Assembly: GCA_016213675.1 (NCBI GenBank)
Contig: JACQZW010000034.1
Location: forward strand, 79,403 to 143,402
Length of the DNA stretch: 64,000 nucleotides
Origin: Acidobacteriota bacterium
Lineage (GTDB): Bacteria > Acidobacteriota > Thermoanaerobaculia > Thermoanaerobaculales > Thermoanaerobaculaceae
Direction: 5' to 3'
Shown here: positions 9,175 to 16,863 of the stretch, piece after piece
Layout of the letters: each line of letters opens with the position of its first letter
How positions within the stretch are numbered: position 1 is the stretch's first letter
Notes under the pieces: generated by a model
The model's input: the letters and a program-made list of their open reading frames with translations, nothing else
What the model was told of the DNA's origin: nothing
Databases searched by the model: none
Position numbers and translations under genes: made by a program

Positions 9175-10830
9175 TCAGGGTGCGGTGGCCGTGCAGTCGC
9201 CGCCCTCGGCGATGGCGGCGTAGAGGGCGGCCTCGGCGGCCTCGATGAGCTCGTCGGCGGCGACGTGGCGGCTCGGCCGATGCTGGGCGACACCGGCGGT
9301 CACGACCGGGCGTCCCTGACTGGACGCGGCGCTCTCGGCGACCGTCCGTCGCAGCCGCTCGAGGATGGTCATGGCCGCGCGCTCCTCGGTGTCGGCGAGG
9401 AGCAGGGCGAAGGTGTCGCGGTCGTAGCGCGACAGCATGTCGATCTGCCGCAAGGCACGGCGGATCACCGGCACGGCGCGGGCGACGAACTGGTCGGCCC
9501 CGGTGTCCTCGGCGCCGCTCCCGAAGCGCAGCAGGGCGAGGGCGAGCGGCTGCCGGCTCCGGCGCGACCGCTCGAGCTCGCTCGCCAGGCGGTCGACGAA
9601 ACGGTCCCGCGGCATCAGCCCGGTCGTGCTGTCGAGCGGCTCGCCCCAGCGCCGCTCCATCCAGTTGTGGGCCAGGGAGAGCGAGAAGATCAGCGCGAAG
9701 GGGATCAACGCCAGCGGGTAGTAGAGCTCGCCGACGGTCACCTCGAGGCGCGGCAGGACGCCGATGTCGACCAGCACGTCGAGGACGACGCCGACGACGA
9801 ATCCGAGCGCGGTGACGAGGAGCGTCCGGGTCCACGGGTTGCGGTGGCGCGCCAGGTTCCACAGCGTCTTGAGGACCAGCGCGCCGGTGATCAGGGTACC
9901 CGCCTCGGCGAGATGGACCCACAGGTAGAGGTCGCCCTCCTCCCGCCAGACCAGCGCGAAGGCCGCGCCCAGGGCGAGCAGCGTCTGCATCGCGACGATG
10001 GCGACCGGCAGCTTGCGATGGGCCATGCGGTAGAAGCTGGTCGGGAAGAACGCAATGGCCAGCAGCATGGTGAAGACGTTGAGCCGGAAGTTGGCGGACT
10101 GGCCGAGGAGCAGGGCCGGCCCCCAGTGCGTGAACGTGAGGAGGTACGCGCTGATCGCGAGCAGGAAGCCGGTGAAGAAGAGGTGCTCGTAGGCGCTGCG
10201 CTGGGCCCCGAAGAGGATCAGGTGGAAGGCGGCCAGCGTCGCGATCAGGGTCGCCAGGCAGTACGCCAGGAGGTCGCGGAGGAACTGGCGGCGCAGCACG
10301 TCGTCGAACCGGTCGATCCGTGGCGACGGCCCGAGCAGCCCGCCGAAACGGGTGTCGTTGTAGACGTGGATGGCCAGCTCGTTGCGTTCGCCGAACCGGA
10401 TGGCATCCTTCGGGATCCGGTAGAAGCGGCGGGCCAGCGTGGCCTTGTCGAAGCGGGGGGGGAACGCCCCGGTGCTGCCGACCGGGCGCCCGTTGAGGAA
10501 CACCTCGTCGACGTCGCCGATGAGACCGAGGTCGAGGCCGAACTCCTCGCCGGCCAGGCGCGAGTCGATGACCAGCGGAGCCTTGTACCAGGCGTGGCCG
10601 TTGTACTCGGCATACCCCTGGCGCTCCCACCCGCCGGGGACGCGAATCCGCTGCCAGTTGCGCTTCTCGCGGAACGGGCTGGCCCACGCGGGGTCGTGCC
10701 CGATGCGGAACGACCACTCCCCGGCGAGCTGGGCCGGGAGCTTCTCGACGATGAACGGGCTCGGTTCCTGGGCGCCGGCACCGGCCGCCAGCAGGGCAGC
10801 GGCGAGCAGCAGGCCGGCAGTCCGGCTCAC
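9175..10830 (-). CDS. Membrane sensor with sugar-binding-like domain, 7TM region and degenerate GGDEF
   Basis: The 551-residue protein has a signal peptide (about 1-18). An extracytoplasmic beta-sandwich at about 30-160 resembles galactose-binding/7TMR-DISM sensor domains. About seven membrane segments follow (about 170-375), then a GGDEF-like domain. The signature GGDEF is replaced by DRDTF within SRYDRDTFALL, so diguanylate cyclase activity is unlikely; it may bind GTP or act as a receptor or partner. The GTG start at 10830 overlaps the rlpA stop by four bases (GTGA), showing coupling to rlpA and purB. A role in envelope signalling is inferred only from the domains. Confidence 0.7.
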   Translation of the reverse strand: MSRTAGLLLAAALLAAGAGAQEPSPFIVEKLPAQLAGEWSFRIGHDPAWASPFREKRNWQRIRVPGGWERQGYAEYNGHAWYKAPLVIDSRLAGEEFGLDLGLIGDVDEVFLNGRPVGSTGAFPPRFDKATLARRFYRIPKDAIRFGERNELAIHVYNDTRFGGLLGPSPRIDRFDDVLRRQFLRDLLAYCLATLIATLAAFHLILFGAQRSAYEHLFFTGFLLAISAYLLTFTHWGPALLLGQSANFRLNVFTMLLAIAFFPTSFYRMAHRKLPVAIVAMQTLLALGAAFALVWREEGDLYLWVHLAEAGTLITGALVLKTLWNLARHRNPWTRTLLVTALGFVVGVVLDVLVDIGVLPRLEVTVGELYYPLALIPFALIFSLSLAHNWMERRWGEPLDSTTGLMPRDRFVDRLASELERSRRSRQPLALALLRFGSGAEDTGADQFVARAVPVIRRALRQIDMLSRYDRDTFALLLADTEERAAMTILERLRRTVAESAASSQGRPVVTAGVAQHRPSRHVAADELIEAAEAALYAAIAEGGDCTATAP

Positions 10831-11537
10831 CGGCCGCCTCCGCACGGCACCGGAGCCGCCCCGGGATAGGCTCCGTCCAGCTCCCGCGCGAGCGCCCGGG
10901 CGCTCGACAGTGCGGTGAGCCCCGTGACGCGGACGCGGGTGAGGCCGCCGCCGGCCGGGGCCGTGCGGGTGGCGAGGGCGCGGGAGGCGAGATCGCGCTC
11001 GGCCCGCGCCACGTTCTCCGCCTTGGCGAACGCCCCGACCTGGACCTCCCAGCAGGTCGCGCCGGGCATCCCGTCGCCCGCCTGCACCACGGTCAAGCGG
11101 ACGGGCGCGGTGCCGGGACCGATGACGCCCAGACGGTCCGCCGCGGCGCGGGAAAGGTCGACGATGCGCCCGGCGACGAAGGGGCCCCGGTCGTTGATGA
11201 CGACCTCGGCTTCCCGGTCGCTCACGAGGTTCGTGACGCGGACGACGGTGCCGAAGGGGAGGGTGCGATGGGCCGCGGTCATCTCGTTCATATCGTACCG
11301 TGGCCCGGCCGCGGTGGGACGGCCGTGGTACGGCTCTCCGTACCACGACGCGAGCCCCTCTTCGCTCCACCCCTCCGCGCCGGCCACGGGGCGGGCCGGC
11401 GGGGACACCGTCCGGTCGACCGGTTTGCCGCTGGCGCACCCGATCAGCAGGACGATCGTGATCAGCAGCCCAGGTATTGCGCTTCCCGGACCCCGGACCC
11501 CGGACCCCGGACCCCAGGCTGGGCGGGAGCCCCTCAA
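10827..11537 (-). CDS. rlpA: RlpA-like septal/envelope lipoprotein with SPOR-like tail
   Basis: The product (236 residues from TTG 11537) has a basic N-terminus, a hydrophobic stretch and a lipobox ending LLIGC. The double-psi beta-barrel of RlpA follows with GLASWYG, YDMNEMTAAH and VINDRGPF. The C-terminal 70 residues, beginning WEVQVGAF, resemble a SPOR peptidoglycan-binding domain. Characterised RlpA proteins bind or cleave glycan strands at the division site. No ATG or GTG fits; TTG 11537 overlaps the purB stop (TTGA) and implies translational coupling. Four GGGGTCC heptamers encode the stretch before the signal peptide core, suggesting the repeat expanded into the coding region. Confidence 0.75.
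   Translation of the reverse strand: MRGSRPAWGPGSGVRGPGSAIPGLLITIVLLIGCASGKPVDRTVSPPARPVAGAEGWSEEGLASWYGEPYHGRPTAAGPRYDMNEMTAAHRTLPFGTVVRVTNLVSDREAEVVINDRGPFVAGRIVDLSRAAADRLGVIGPGTAPVRLTVVQAGDGMPGATCWEVQVGAFAKAENVARAERDLASRALATRTAPAGGGLTRVRVTGLTALSSARALARELDGAYPGAAPVPCGGGR
11488..11515. repeat. Tandem heptamer repeat, GGACCCC x4
   Basis: Four perfect copies of a seven-base unit lie just downstream of purB, inside the rlpA signal-peptide region. The same unit recurs at 49685-49712. Confidence 0.85.
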
Positions 11538-12961
11538 ACCATCGGCTCCGCGCCCCCTTCGGCCGGGGGGTGGGCGTCGAGCCAGGGCAGCACCGTCTCG
11601 GCCAGGAACTCGTCCACCTGCTCGGGCGCCCGGCCGACGAAGCGGGCGGGGTCGAGGAGGGCGGCGAGCTTCCCGGCGTCGAGGCCGAACTCCGCGTCGC
11701 CGGCAACCAGGTCGAGGAGCGGGTTGGGTCGTCCCTCCATCTTGACCGCCCGGGCCGCGTCGCGGGACAGGACGCGCAGCCGCTCGTGCAGGCGCTGGCG
11801 GTCGCCGCCGCGCGCGGCCGCGGCGAGGAGGATCTCCTCGCTCGCCATGAACGGCAGCTCTTCGACCAGGTTGCGGCGGACCATCGCCGGGTAGACCTCG
11901 AGGCCGGCCGCGACCGACCGCCAGAGGAGCAGGATGGCGTCGGAGGCGAGGAACGCCTCGGGGAGCGAGAGCCGGCGGTTGGCGGAGTCGTCGAGGGTGC
12001 GCTCGAGCCACTGGGAGGCCGCCGTCCAGGCCGCGTTGGGCTCGAGCGTGATGACGAAGCGGGCCAGGGCGCACATGCGCTCGACCCGCATCGGGTTGCG
12101 CTTGTATGGCATCGCGGACGACCCGACCTGGGTGCTGGACGCCGGCTCGTCGAGCTCCTTGAGCCGCGACAGCAGGCGCACGTCGGAGGCGAACCGGTAC
12201 GCGGACTGGGCCAGCCCGGAGAGGCCGGCGAGGAGGTAGAACTCCGGCTTGCGCGGCGACGTCTGTCCGGTCACCGGGTACGTCCCCGGGAAGCCGAACG
12301 CCGCGGCGATGCGACGGTCGAGCTCGCGCACCTTGTCGCCCGATCCGAGGAGCTGCAGGAACGACGCCTGGGTGCCGGTGGTGCCCTTGGCGCCGCGCAG
12401 CAGCAGGCGGTCGCGCTCGAACTGCAGTCGTTCGAGGTCGAGCAGGACGTCAGCCAGCCAGAGGCAGGCGCGCTTGCCGACGGTCGTCGGCTGGGCGGGC
12501 TGGAAGTGGGTGTGACCGAGGCACGGCAGGTCGCGGTGGCGGCGGGCGAACTCGGCGAGCGCCGCGACCACGGCCGCGGCGCGGCCCATGGTGAGGTCGG
12601 TCGCCTCGCGCAGGACGATGAGGTCCGCGTTGTCGCCGACGTAGGCCGAGGTCGCCCCGAGGTGCAGCCAGCCGCCGGCGGCCGGCGCCACCTCCGCAAG
12701 TGAACGGACGTGCGCCATCACGTCGTGGCGGGTCTCGTGCTCGAGCTCGTCGGCGCGGGCGAGCTCCTCGGCGGTGGGGTCGAGGTGCGCCGCCAGCGCC
12801 TCGACCGCCTCGGCGGGGATCGGCACGCCGAGATCGCGCTCGGCACGCATCAGCTCGAGCCACAGGCGCCGCCACAGGCCGAACTTGCGGGCCGGGGAGA
12901 ACATCGACCGCATCTCCGGTGAGGCGTAGCGCGTCGTCAGGGGGTGGACGAACTCGTGCAT
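11534..12961 (-). CDS. purB: Adenylosuccinate lyase
   Basis: The 475-residue protein belongs to the fumarase/aspartase superfamily. It has the signature SSAMPYKRNP, the region GHTHFQPAQPTT with the active-site His, and GATSAYVGDNAD near the N-terminus. It splits succinylaminoimidazole carboxamide ribotide and adenylosuccinate, releasing fumarate in purine synthesis. Its length agrees with the purB family rather than argH, and PYKRNP favours purB over other lyases. The start follows a CAGAAT box by six bases without a ribosome-binding site. It heads an operon with rlpA and a sensor gene, a grouping with no obvious functional logic. Confidence 0.9.
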   Translation of the reverse strand: MHEFVHPLTTRYASPEMRSMFSPARKFGLWRRLWLELMRAERDLGVPIPAEAVEALAAHLDPTAEELARADELEHETRHDVMAHVRSLAEVAPAAGGWLHLGATSAYVGDNADLIVLREATDLTMGRAAAVVAALAEFARRHRDLPCLGHTHFQPAQPTTVGKRACLWLADVLLDLERLQFERDRLLLRGAKGTTGTQASFLQLLGSGDKVRELDRRIAAAFGFPGTYPVTGQTSPRKPEFYLLAGLSGLAQSAYRFASDVRLLSRLKELDEPASSTQVGSSAMPYKRNPMRVERMCALARFVITLEPNAAWTAASQWLERTLDDSANRRLSLPEAFLASDAILLLWRSVAAGLEVYPAMVRRNLVEELPFMASEEILLAAAARGGDRQRLHERLRVLSRDAARAVKMEGRPNPLLDLVAGDAEFGLDAGKLAALLDPARFVGRAPEQVDEFLAETVLPWLDAHPPAEGGAEPMV

Positions 12962-12967
12962 GGGCCC

Positions 12968-12973
12968 ATTCTG
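12968..12973 (-). promoter_or_regulatory. -10 box for purB, predicted leaderless
   Basis: CAGAAT on the minus strand, six bases before ATG 12961; no ribosome-binding site is present. Confidence 0.35.
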
Positions 12974-13072
12974 ACACTTCCTGCCGCCACCGACGACCGA
13001 GGTGCATCGATGGACGGGCTCGGGGCGCCCTGCGCCGGGGCCCCCGTGTCCGGCGTCGCGAGCGCCGCGGGT

Positions 13073-13078
13073 TACACT
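13073..13078 (+). promoter_or_regulatory. -10 box for the diguanylate cyclase gene, predicted leaderless
   Basis: TACACT seven bases before ATG 13086, with no ribosome-binding site between. Confidence 0.4.
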
Positions 13079-13085
13079 TCGCGGA

Positions 13086-14411
13086 ATGGTCCTGTGGTCG
13101 TCGCTGCGCACCCGCATCGTGGGAGTCGCCGTGGCCGTCGTGGTCGTCGTCGGCGGGACGTTCGTCCTCGTCCTCGACGCCCTCGTCCGCAACGAGCTCG
13201 AGGCCGCCCTGCGCGCCGAGTGCTCCGTCGCCGCCGAGTCGCTGGCCGGCGCGCTGGAGGCTGCGGCGCAACCGGACGGCGGCGAGGCGCTGCGCCGGGT
13301 CGCGCTCGACCTCGTGGGCAGGGGAAAGATCGTCGCCGTGGTCGTCCTCGACCCCGAGCATCGTGCGGTCGCCGCCGAGCCGGCGTCGGCAGGCGCGCAC
13401 CCGAAGCTCGGCGCCTGGGGCCAGGACGGTGAGTTCGTCCCCGTTCTCGCGGTGCGCTCCGCCAGGGCCTGCGCCGCGTTCCACACGGCGGGGCGCGCCG
13501 GCGAGGCCTCGCTCGGCGTCTGGATCGCCCTCGACCGCCGTCCGCTCGATCAACGGGTGAACCGGTACCGGCTCTTCACGTTCCTCCTGTCGCTCGCGCT
13601 GCTCGGCACCACGATGGTCGTCGCCACGCTCGCCGCCGAGGGGCTGGTGCGGCCGCTGGAAGCGATCAGCGAGGCCGCGGCGTCGGTCGGCCGCGGCGAA
13701 ACCGAGGTCCGCCACCTGCCGACCGGTCCCGAGGAGGTGCAGCGCCTGGGCCGTCGGGTCAAACGCCTGGCCGACCAGCTCGACGCGACCCGCACGAGCC
13801 TCACCCACCTCGCGGCCGACCTCGATCGCCAGGTCCGCGAGCGCACGCGGGAGATGGAGACCACGAACCGGCGGTTGTCCGAGCTGGCCTCGACGGATCC
13901 GCTCACCGGCCTGTCCAACCGGCGCTCGCTCGAGCGGGACCTCGAGCGCTACCTCTCGCTGTCGCGTCGCGGGGGCGAGCCGCTCGGCGTGATCATGATC
14001 GACCTCGACCACTTCAAGCGCTACAACGACGCGTGCGGCCACCTGTCGGGCGACAACGTGCTCCGCTCAGTGGGCGCTGCCCTGCAGGCGCGGGCGCGCG
14101 ACTACGACGTGGTGGCCCGCTGGGGCGGCGACGAGTTCTGCATCCTCGTTCCCAAGACGGACAGCGCCGGGGCCGTGGCGGCGGCCAAGCGCTTCATCAT
14201 CGCCATCAACGAGTCGTTGGCCGATCTCTCCCGGCCGGACGTTTCGGCGGTGCTCAACGCCAGCGCCGGGGTGGCCTGCTTCCCCGAGGACGGCGACCAG
14301 GGCCGCGAGCTCATCTCCCGGGCGGACGCCGCGCTCTACCGGGCCAAGGCGCTGCGCGGCGGCAAGGTGATCCGCTACGAGGCGGCCGCCGACGAGCCCG
14401 AGACCGTCTGA
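13086..14411 (+). CDS. Membrane-bound HAMP-GGDEF diguanylate cyclase
   Basis: The 441-residue protein has membrane segments at about 10-30 and 162-182 flanking a periplasmic sensor of about 130 residues. A HAMP linker (from about 180), a coiled-coil region and a GGDEF domain (from about 270) follow. The active-site motif RWGGDEF is intact, and RDYD five residues upstream matches the inhibitory I-site (RxxD). It should make cyclic di-GMP from two GTP with product feedback. No EAL or PilZ protein is nearby. It is divergent from purB. Confidence 0.85.
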   Translation: MVLWSSLRTRIVGVAVAVVVVVGGTFVLVLDALVRNELEAALRAECSVAAESLAGALEAAAQPDGGEALRRVALDLVGRGKIVAVVVLDPEHRAVAAEPASAGAHPKLGAWGQDGEFVPVLAVRSARACAAFHTAGRAGEASLGVWIALDRRPLDQRVNRYRLFTFLLSLALLGTTMVVATLAAEGLVRPLEAISEAAASVGRGETEVRHLPTGPEEVQRLGRRVKRLADQLDATRTSLTHLAADLDRQVRERTREMETTNRRLSELASTDPLTGLSNRRSLERDLERYLSLSRRGGEPLGVIMIDLDHFKRYNDACGHLSGDNVLRSVGAALQARARDYDVVARWGGDEFCILVPKTDSAGAVAAAKRFIIAINESLADLSRPDVSAVLNASAGVACFPEDGDQGRELISRADAALYRAKALRGGKVIRYEAAADEPETV

Positions 14412-14413
14412 GA

Positions 14414-14441
14414 GACAGGCGACGGGGGACAGGGGACGGGA
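14414..14441. repeat. Tandem heptamer repeat, GACAGGG-type x4
   Basis: Four units (GACAGGC, GACGGGG, GACAGGG, GACGGGA) in exact seven-base phase start two bases after the preceding stop codon. The rest of the gap to 14606 holds only the promoter below. Confidence 0.75.
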
Positions 14442-14536
14442 ACGGGCCCCCGCCCAACCGAAGGCAACAGGGACGAGGGGCGGAGTGGCTCCGCGCCTCC
14501 ACCGGCCGAAGCTCTGGGCGGAGGACGGACGTTTCC

Positions 14537-14565
14537 TTGACTTGGCATGGGTCGGGCGGGAGAAT
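14537..14565 (+). promoter_or_regulatory. Promoter of the carbamate kinase gene
   Basis: TTGACT (14537-14542), a 17-base spacer and GAGAAT (14560-14565). A GGAGG ribosome-binding site lies just before the GTG start at 14607. Confidence 0.5.
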
Positions 14566-14606
14566 CGCCGTCCCGCCGGGCACTCCCTGGCGGTTCGGAG
14601 GAACAC

Positions 14607-15578
14607 GTGAGCAGCAACGGGACGCGCCGGCCGGTGGCGGTCATCGCCTTCGGCGGCAACGCGCTCCTGCGCCCGCAGGACCACGGGACGCAGGAAGAGC
14701 AGTTCACCCTCTCGTGGAAGGCCACCCGGTGGCTGGTGGAGATCATCCACCGCGGCTACGAGCTGGCCATCGTCCACGGCAACGGGCCGCAGGTCGGCAA
14801 CATCATGATCCAGGTCGAGGAAGCGATCACCAAGATCCCGCCGCAGAGCCTCGACGTCTGCGTCGCGCAGACCGAGGGCTCGATGGGGTTCATGCTGCAG
14901 AACCAGATCCGCAACCGGCTCAACGAGGAGCAGCTCGCCAAGGAGGTCGTGACCGTGCTCACCGAGGTCGAGGTGGGGCGCGACGACCCGGCGTTCGAGA
15001 ACCCGTCGAAGCCGGTCGGCCCGTACTTCACCTCGTACCGCGCCAACCTGCTCATGCAGGAGCAGGGGTGGCAGATGGTCGAGGACGCCGGCCGCGGCTG
15101 GCGGAAGGTGGTCGCCTCGCCGCCGCCCAAGCGCATCCTCGACGTCGGCGTGGTCAGGCGCCTGATCGACAGCGGCGCCGTGGTCGTCGCCGCCGGCGGC
15201 GGCGGCATCCCTGTCTACCAGGACGTCGGCGGCTACTTTCGCGGCGTCGAGGCGGTGATCGACAAGGACTACACGGCGGCGCTGCTCGCCAAGGAGCTGG
15301 ACGCCGACCTGTTCATCGTGCTCACGCAGGTCGCCCAGGTGGCGGAGAACTTCGGCCGCCCGAACCAGCGCTGGCTCGCCGAGATCAGCGTCGCCAGGGC
15401 CAAGGAGATGCTCGAGCACAACCAGTTCCCGCCCGGCTCGATGGGACCGAAGATCCGCTCGGCGATCGACTTCGTGGAGCGCACCGGCAAGGAGGTGCTG
15501 ATCACCGACGCGGAGCACCTGAAGGACGCGCTGGCGCGCACGAGCGGCACCTTCATCGTCCCGGACGGCAAGGAGTGA
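14607..15578 (+). CDS. arcC: Carbamate kinase
   Basis: The 323-residue protein has the amino-acid-kinase fold with FGGNALL at the N-terminus, HGNGPQVG, QTEGSMGF and AAGGGGIPV, all typical of carbamate kinase, and is of usual length. It interconverts carbamoyl phosphate plus ADP with carbamate plus ATP. The next gene makes ornithine carbamoyltransferase, so the pair may convert citrulline to ornithine, ammonia, CO2 and ATP, or handle carbamoyl phosphate in the opposite direction. No arginine deiminase or antiporter gene is present nearby. The GTG start follows GGAGGAAC. Confidence 0.9.
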   Translation: MSSNGTRRPVAVIAFGGNALLRPQDHGTQEEQFTLSWKATRWLVEIIHRGYELAIVHGNGPQVGNIMIQVEEAITKIPPQSLDVCVAQTEGSMGFMLQNQIRNRLNEEQLAKEVVTVLTEVEVGRDDPAFENPSKPVGPYFTSYRANLLMQEQGWQMVEDAGRGWRKVVASPPPKRILDVGVVRRLIDSGAVVVAAGGGGIPVYQDVGGYFRGVEAVIDKDYTAALLAKELDADLFIVLTQVAQVAENFGRPNQRWLAEISVARAKEMLEHNQFPPGSMGPKIRSAIDFVERTGKEVLITDAEHLKDALARTSGTFIVPDGKE

Positions 15579-15632
15579 TCGACCCATCCCGAAACCGGCG
15601 GCCCGAGAGGGGCGCCGGCGCGGAGGGGTGAA

Positions 15633-15655
15633 GGCGCCGAATTCACTTCGGCGCC
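15633..15655 (+). promoter_or_regulatory. Hairpin 1 in the arcC-argF leader
   Basis: A nine-base perfect stem (15633-15641 with 15647-15655) with a TTCAC loop. It lies in the 118-base gap and has no T-run, so it is a leader or RNA-stability element, or a weak terminator. Confidence 0.5.
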
Positions 15656-15657
15656 GA

Positions 15658-15679
15658 GGGGAGGTCGCGAGACCTCCCC
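15658..15679 (+). promoter_or_regulatory. Hairpin 2 in the arcC-argF leader
   Basis: A nine-base perfect stem (15658-15666 with 15671-15679) with a GCGA tetraloop of the stable GNRA type. It ends four bases before the AAGGAGG ribosome-binding site of argF, so it could expose or hold that site. Confidence 0.5.
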
Positions 15680-15696
15680 ACTGAAGGAGGCCTGAG

Positions 15697-16635
15697 ATGT
15701 TCAAGTCACCGTGGCAGCGGCACAAGGACCTCATCTCCATCCACGACTTCACGACCGACGAGGTCGAGGCGCTGTTCCAGCTCGCCGCCAACGTCAAGGC
15801 GCGTCCCGAGCGCTACCGCAACGCGCTGGCCGGCCAGACGCTGGCGATGATCTTCGAGAAGTCGTCGACCCGGACGCGGGTGTCGTTCGAGGTCGGCATG
15901 TACCAGCTCGGCGGCATCGCGACGTTCCTCTCCTCGCGCGACATCCAGATCGGTCGCGGCGAGCCGATCTCCGACACCGCCAAGGTGCTGTCGCGCTACG
16001 TGAGCGGCATCATGGCCCGGACCTTCGCCCACTCGACGGTCACCGACTTGGCGAAGTACGCCACCGTGCCGGTGATCAACGGGCTCACCGACCTGCTGCA
16101 CCCGTGCCAGGGCCTCACCGACTACTTCACGGTGCGGGAGAAGTTCGGCCACACCAAGGGGCTGACGCTGGCGTACGTCGGCGACGGCAACAACATGTGC
16201 CACTCGCTGATGTTCGGCGGCCCGAAGGTCGGGATGAACGTCAAGGTCGCCACCCCCGAGGGCTTCCGGCCGAACCCGGAGATCGTCGAGAAGGCCAAGG
16301 CCGACGCCAAGGCCGCCGGCACCACGATCGAGGCCTTCGCCAGGCCGGAGGAGGCGATCAGGGGCGCCAACGCCGTCTACACCGACGTCTGGGCGTCGAT
16401 GGGCCAGGAGGCCGAGGCGCAGGCCCGCGTCAAGGCGTTCGCCGGCTTCCAGGTCACTCCGGCGCTGATGGAGCTCGCCGACAAGGAGGCCGTCTTCATG
16501 CACTGCCTCCCGGCGCACCGCGGCGAGGAGGTCGCCGCCGAGGTCGCCGACGGCCGCTGGTCGGTGATCTTCGACGAAGCGGAGAACCGCCTGCACGTCC
16601 AGAAAGCGATCATGCTTCTCCTGATGAACCGCTGA
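15697..16635 (+). CDS. argF: Ornithine carbamoyltransferase
   Basis: The 312-residue protein has STRTR (57-61), which binds carbamoyl phosphate, HPCQ at about 134 and HCLPAHRGEE at about 269, whose Cys contacts ornithine. These motifs identify ornithine rather than aspartate carbamoyltransferase. It makes citrulline from ornithine and carbamoyl phosphate; beside a carbamate kinase it could instead act catabolically (arcB). A perfect AAGGAGG site precedes ATG 15697. Two hairpins immediately upstream may regulate it. Confidence 0.9.
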   Translation: MFKSPWQRHKDLISIHDFTTDEVEALFQLAANVKARPERYRNALAGQTLAMIFEKSSTRTRVSFEVGMYQLGGIATFLSSRDIQIGRGEPISDTAKVLSRYVSGIMARTFAHSTVTDLAKYATVPVINGLTDLLHPCQGLTDYFTVREKFGHTKGLTLAYVGDGNNMCHSLMFGGPKVGMNVKVATPEGFRPNPEIVEKAKADAKAAGTTIEAFARPEEAIRGANAVYTDVWASMGQEAEAQARVKAFAGFQVTPALMELADKEAVFMHCLPAHRGEEVAAEVADGRWSVIFDEAENRLHVQKAIMLLLMNR

Positions 16636-16682
16636 CCGGGCCCTTCGTCCCGGCCGCCGGCCGGCAGGCGGGTGACCGGTGT

Positions 16683-16709
16683 CCCGGCGCGTCGTGATGG
16701 CGCGCCGGG
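16683..16709 (+). terminator. Terminator-like hairpin after argF
   Basis: A nine-base-pair stem (16683-16691 with 16701-16709) and nine-base loop, followed by TT only, so a weak intrinsic terminator at best. A TTGACA box at 16735-16740 downstream may be the -35 of the ABC-transporter operon, but no convincing -10 follows at normal spacing. Confidence 0.4.
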
Positions 16710-16863
16710 TTGGCGTCGCGACCGGGTCGCCCTCTTGACAGGGTGGGCTAAGCTGGCAAGCCGATTGCTACACGCGCAGCCGGGCGTCGTGCCCGCGCCG
16801 CCCGGCGGTCGCCGGGCCTGCGGCGCGTCGACGTTTCGGTATGGGGCCTGACGGAGGTGACTC

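Noticed and set aside
6315..9248. A 977-residue plus-strand frame
   Set aside because: It is the shadow of the TonB-receptor gene, with repetitive Val/Arg/Gly composition and no domain.
9175..10830. An active diguanylate cyclase
   Set aside because: The GGDEF motif is DRDTF, so synthesis of cyclic di-GMP is not supported.
11488..11515. A CRISPR array
   Set aside because: The repeats are seven bases with no spacers, and no cas gene is present.
14607..16635. A full arginine deiminase operon
   Set aside because: Only carbamate kinase and ornithine carbamoyltransferase are present; no arcA or arcD is in the window.
16735..16763. A complete promoter for the ABC operon
   Set aside because: TTGACA is perfect, but no -10-like sequence lies 15-19 bases downstream, so only the -35 match is noted.
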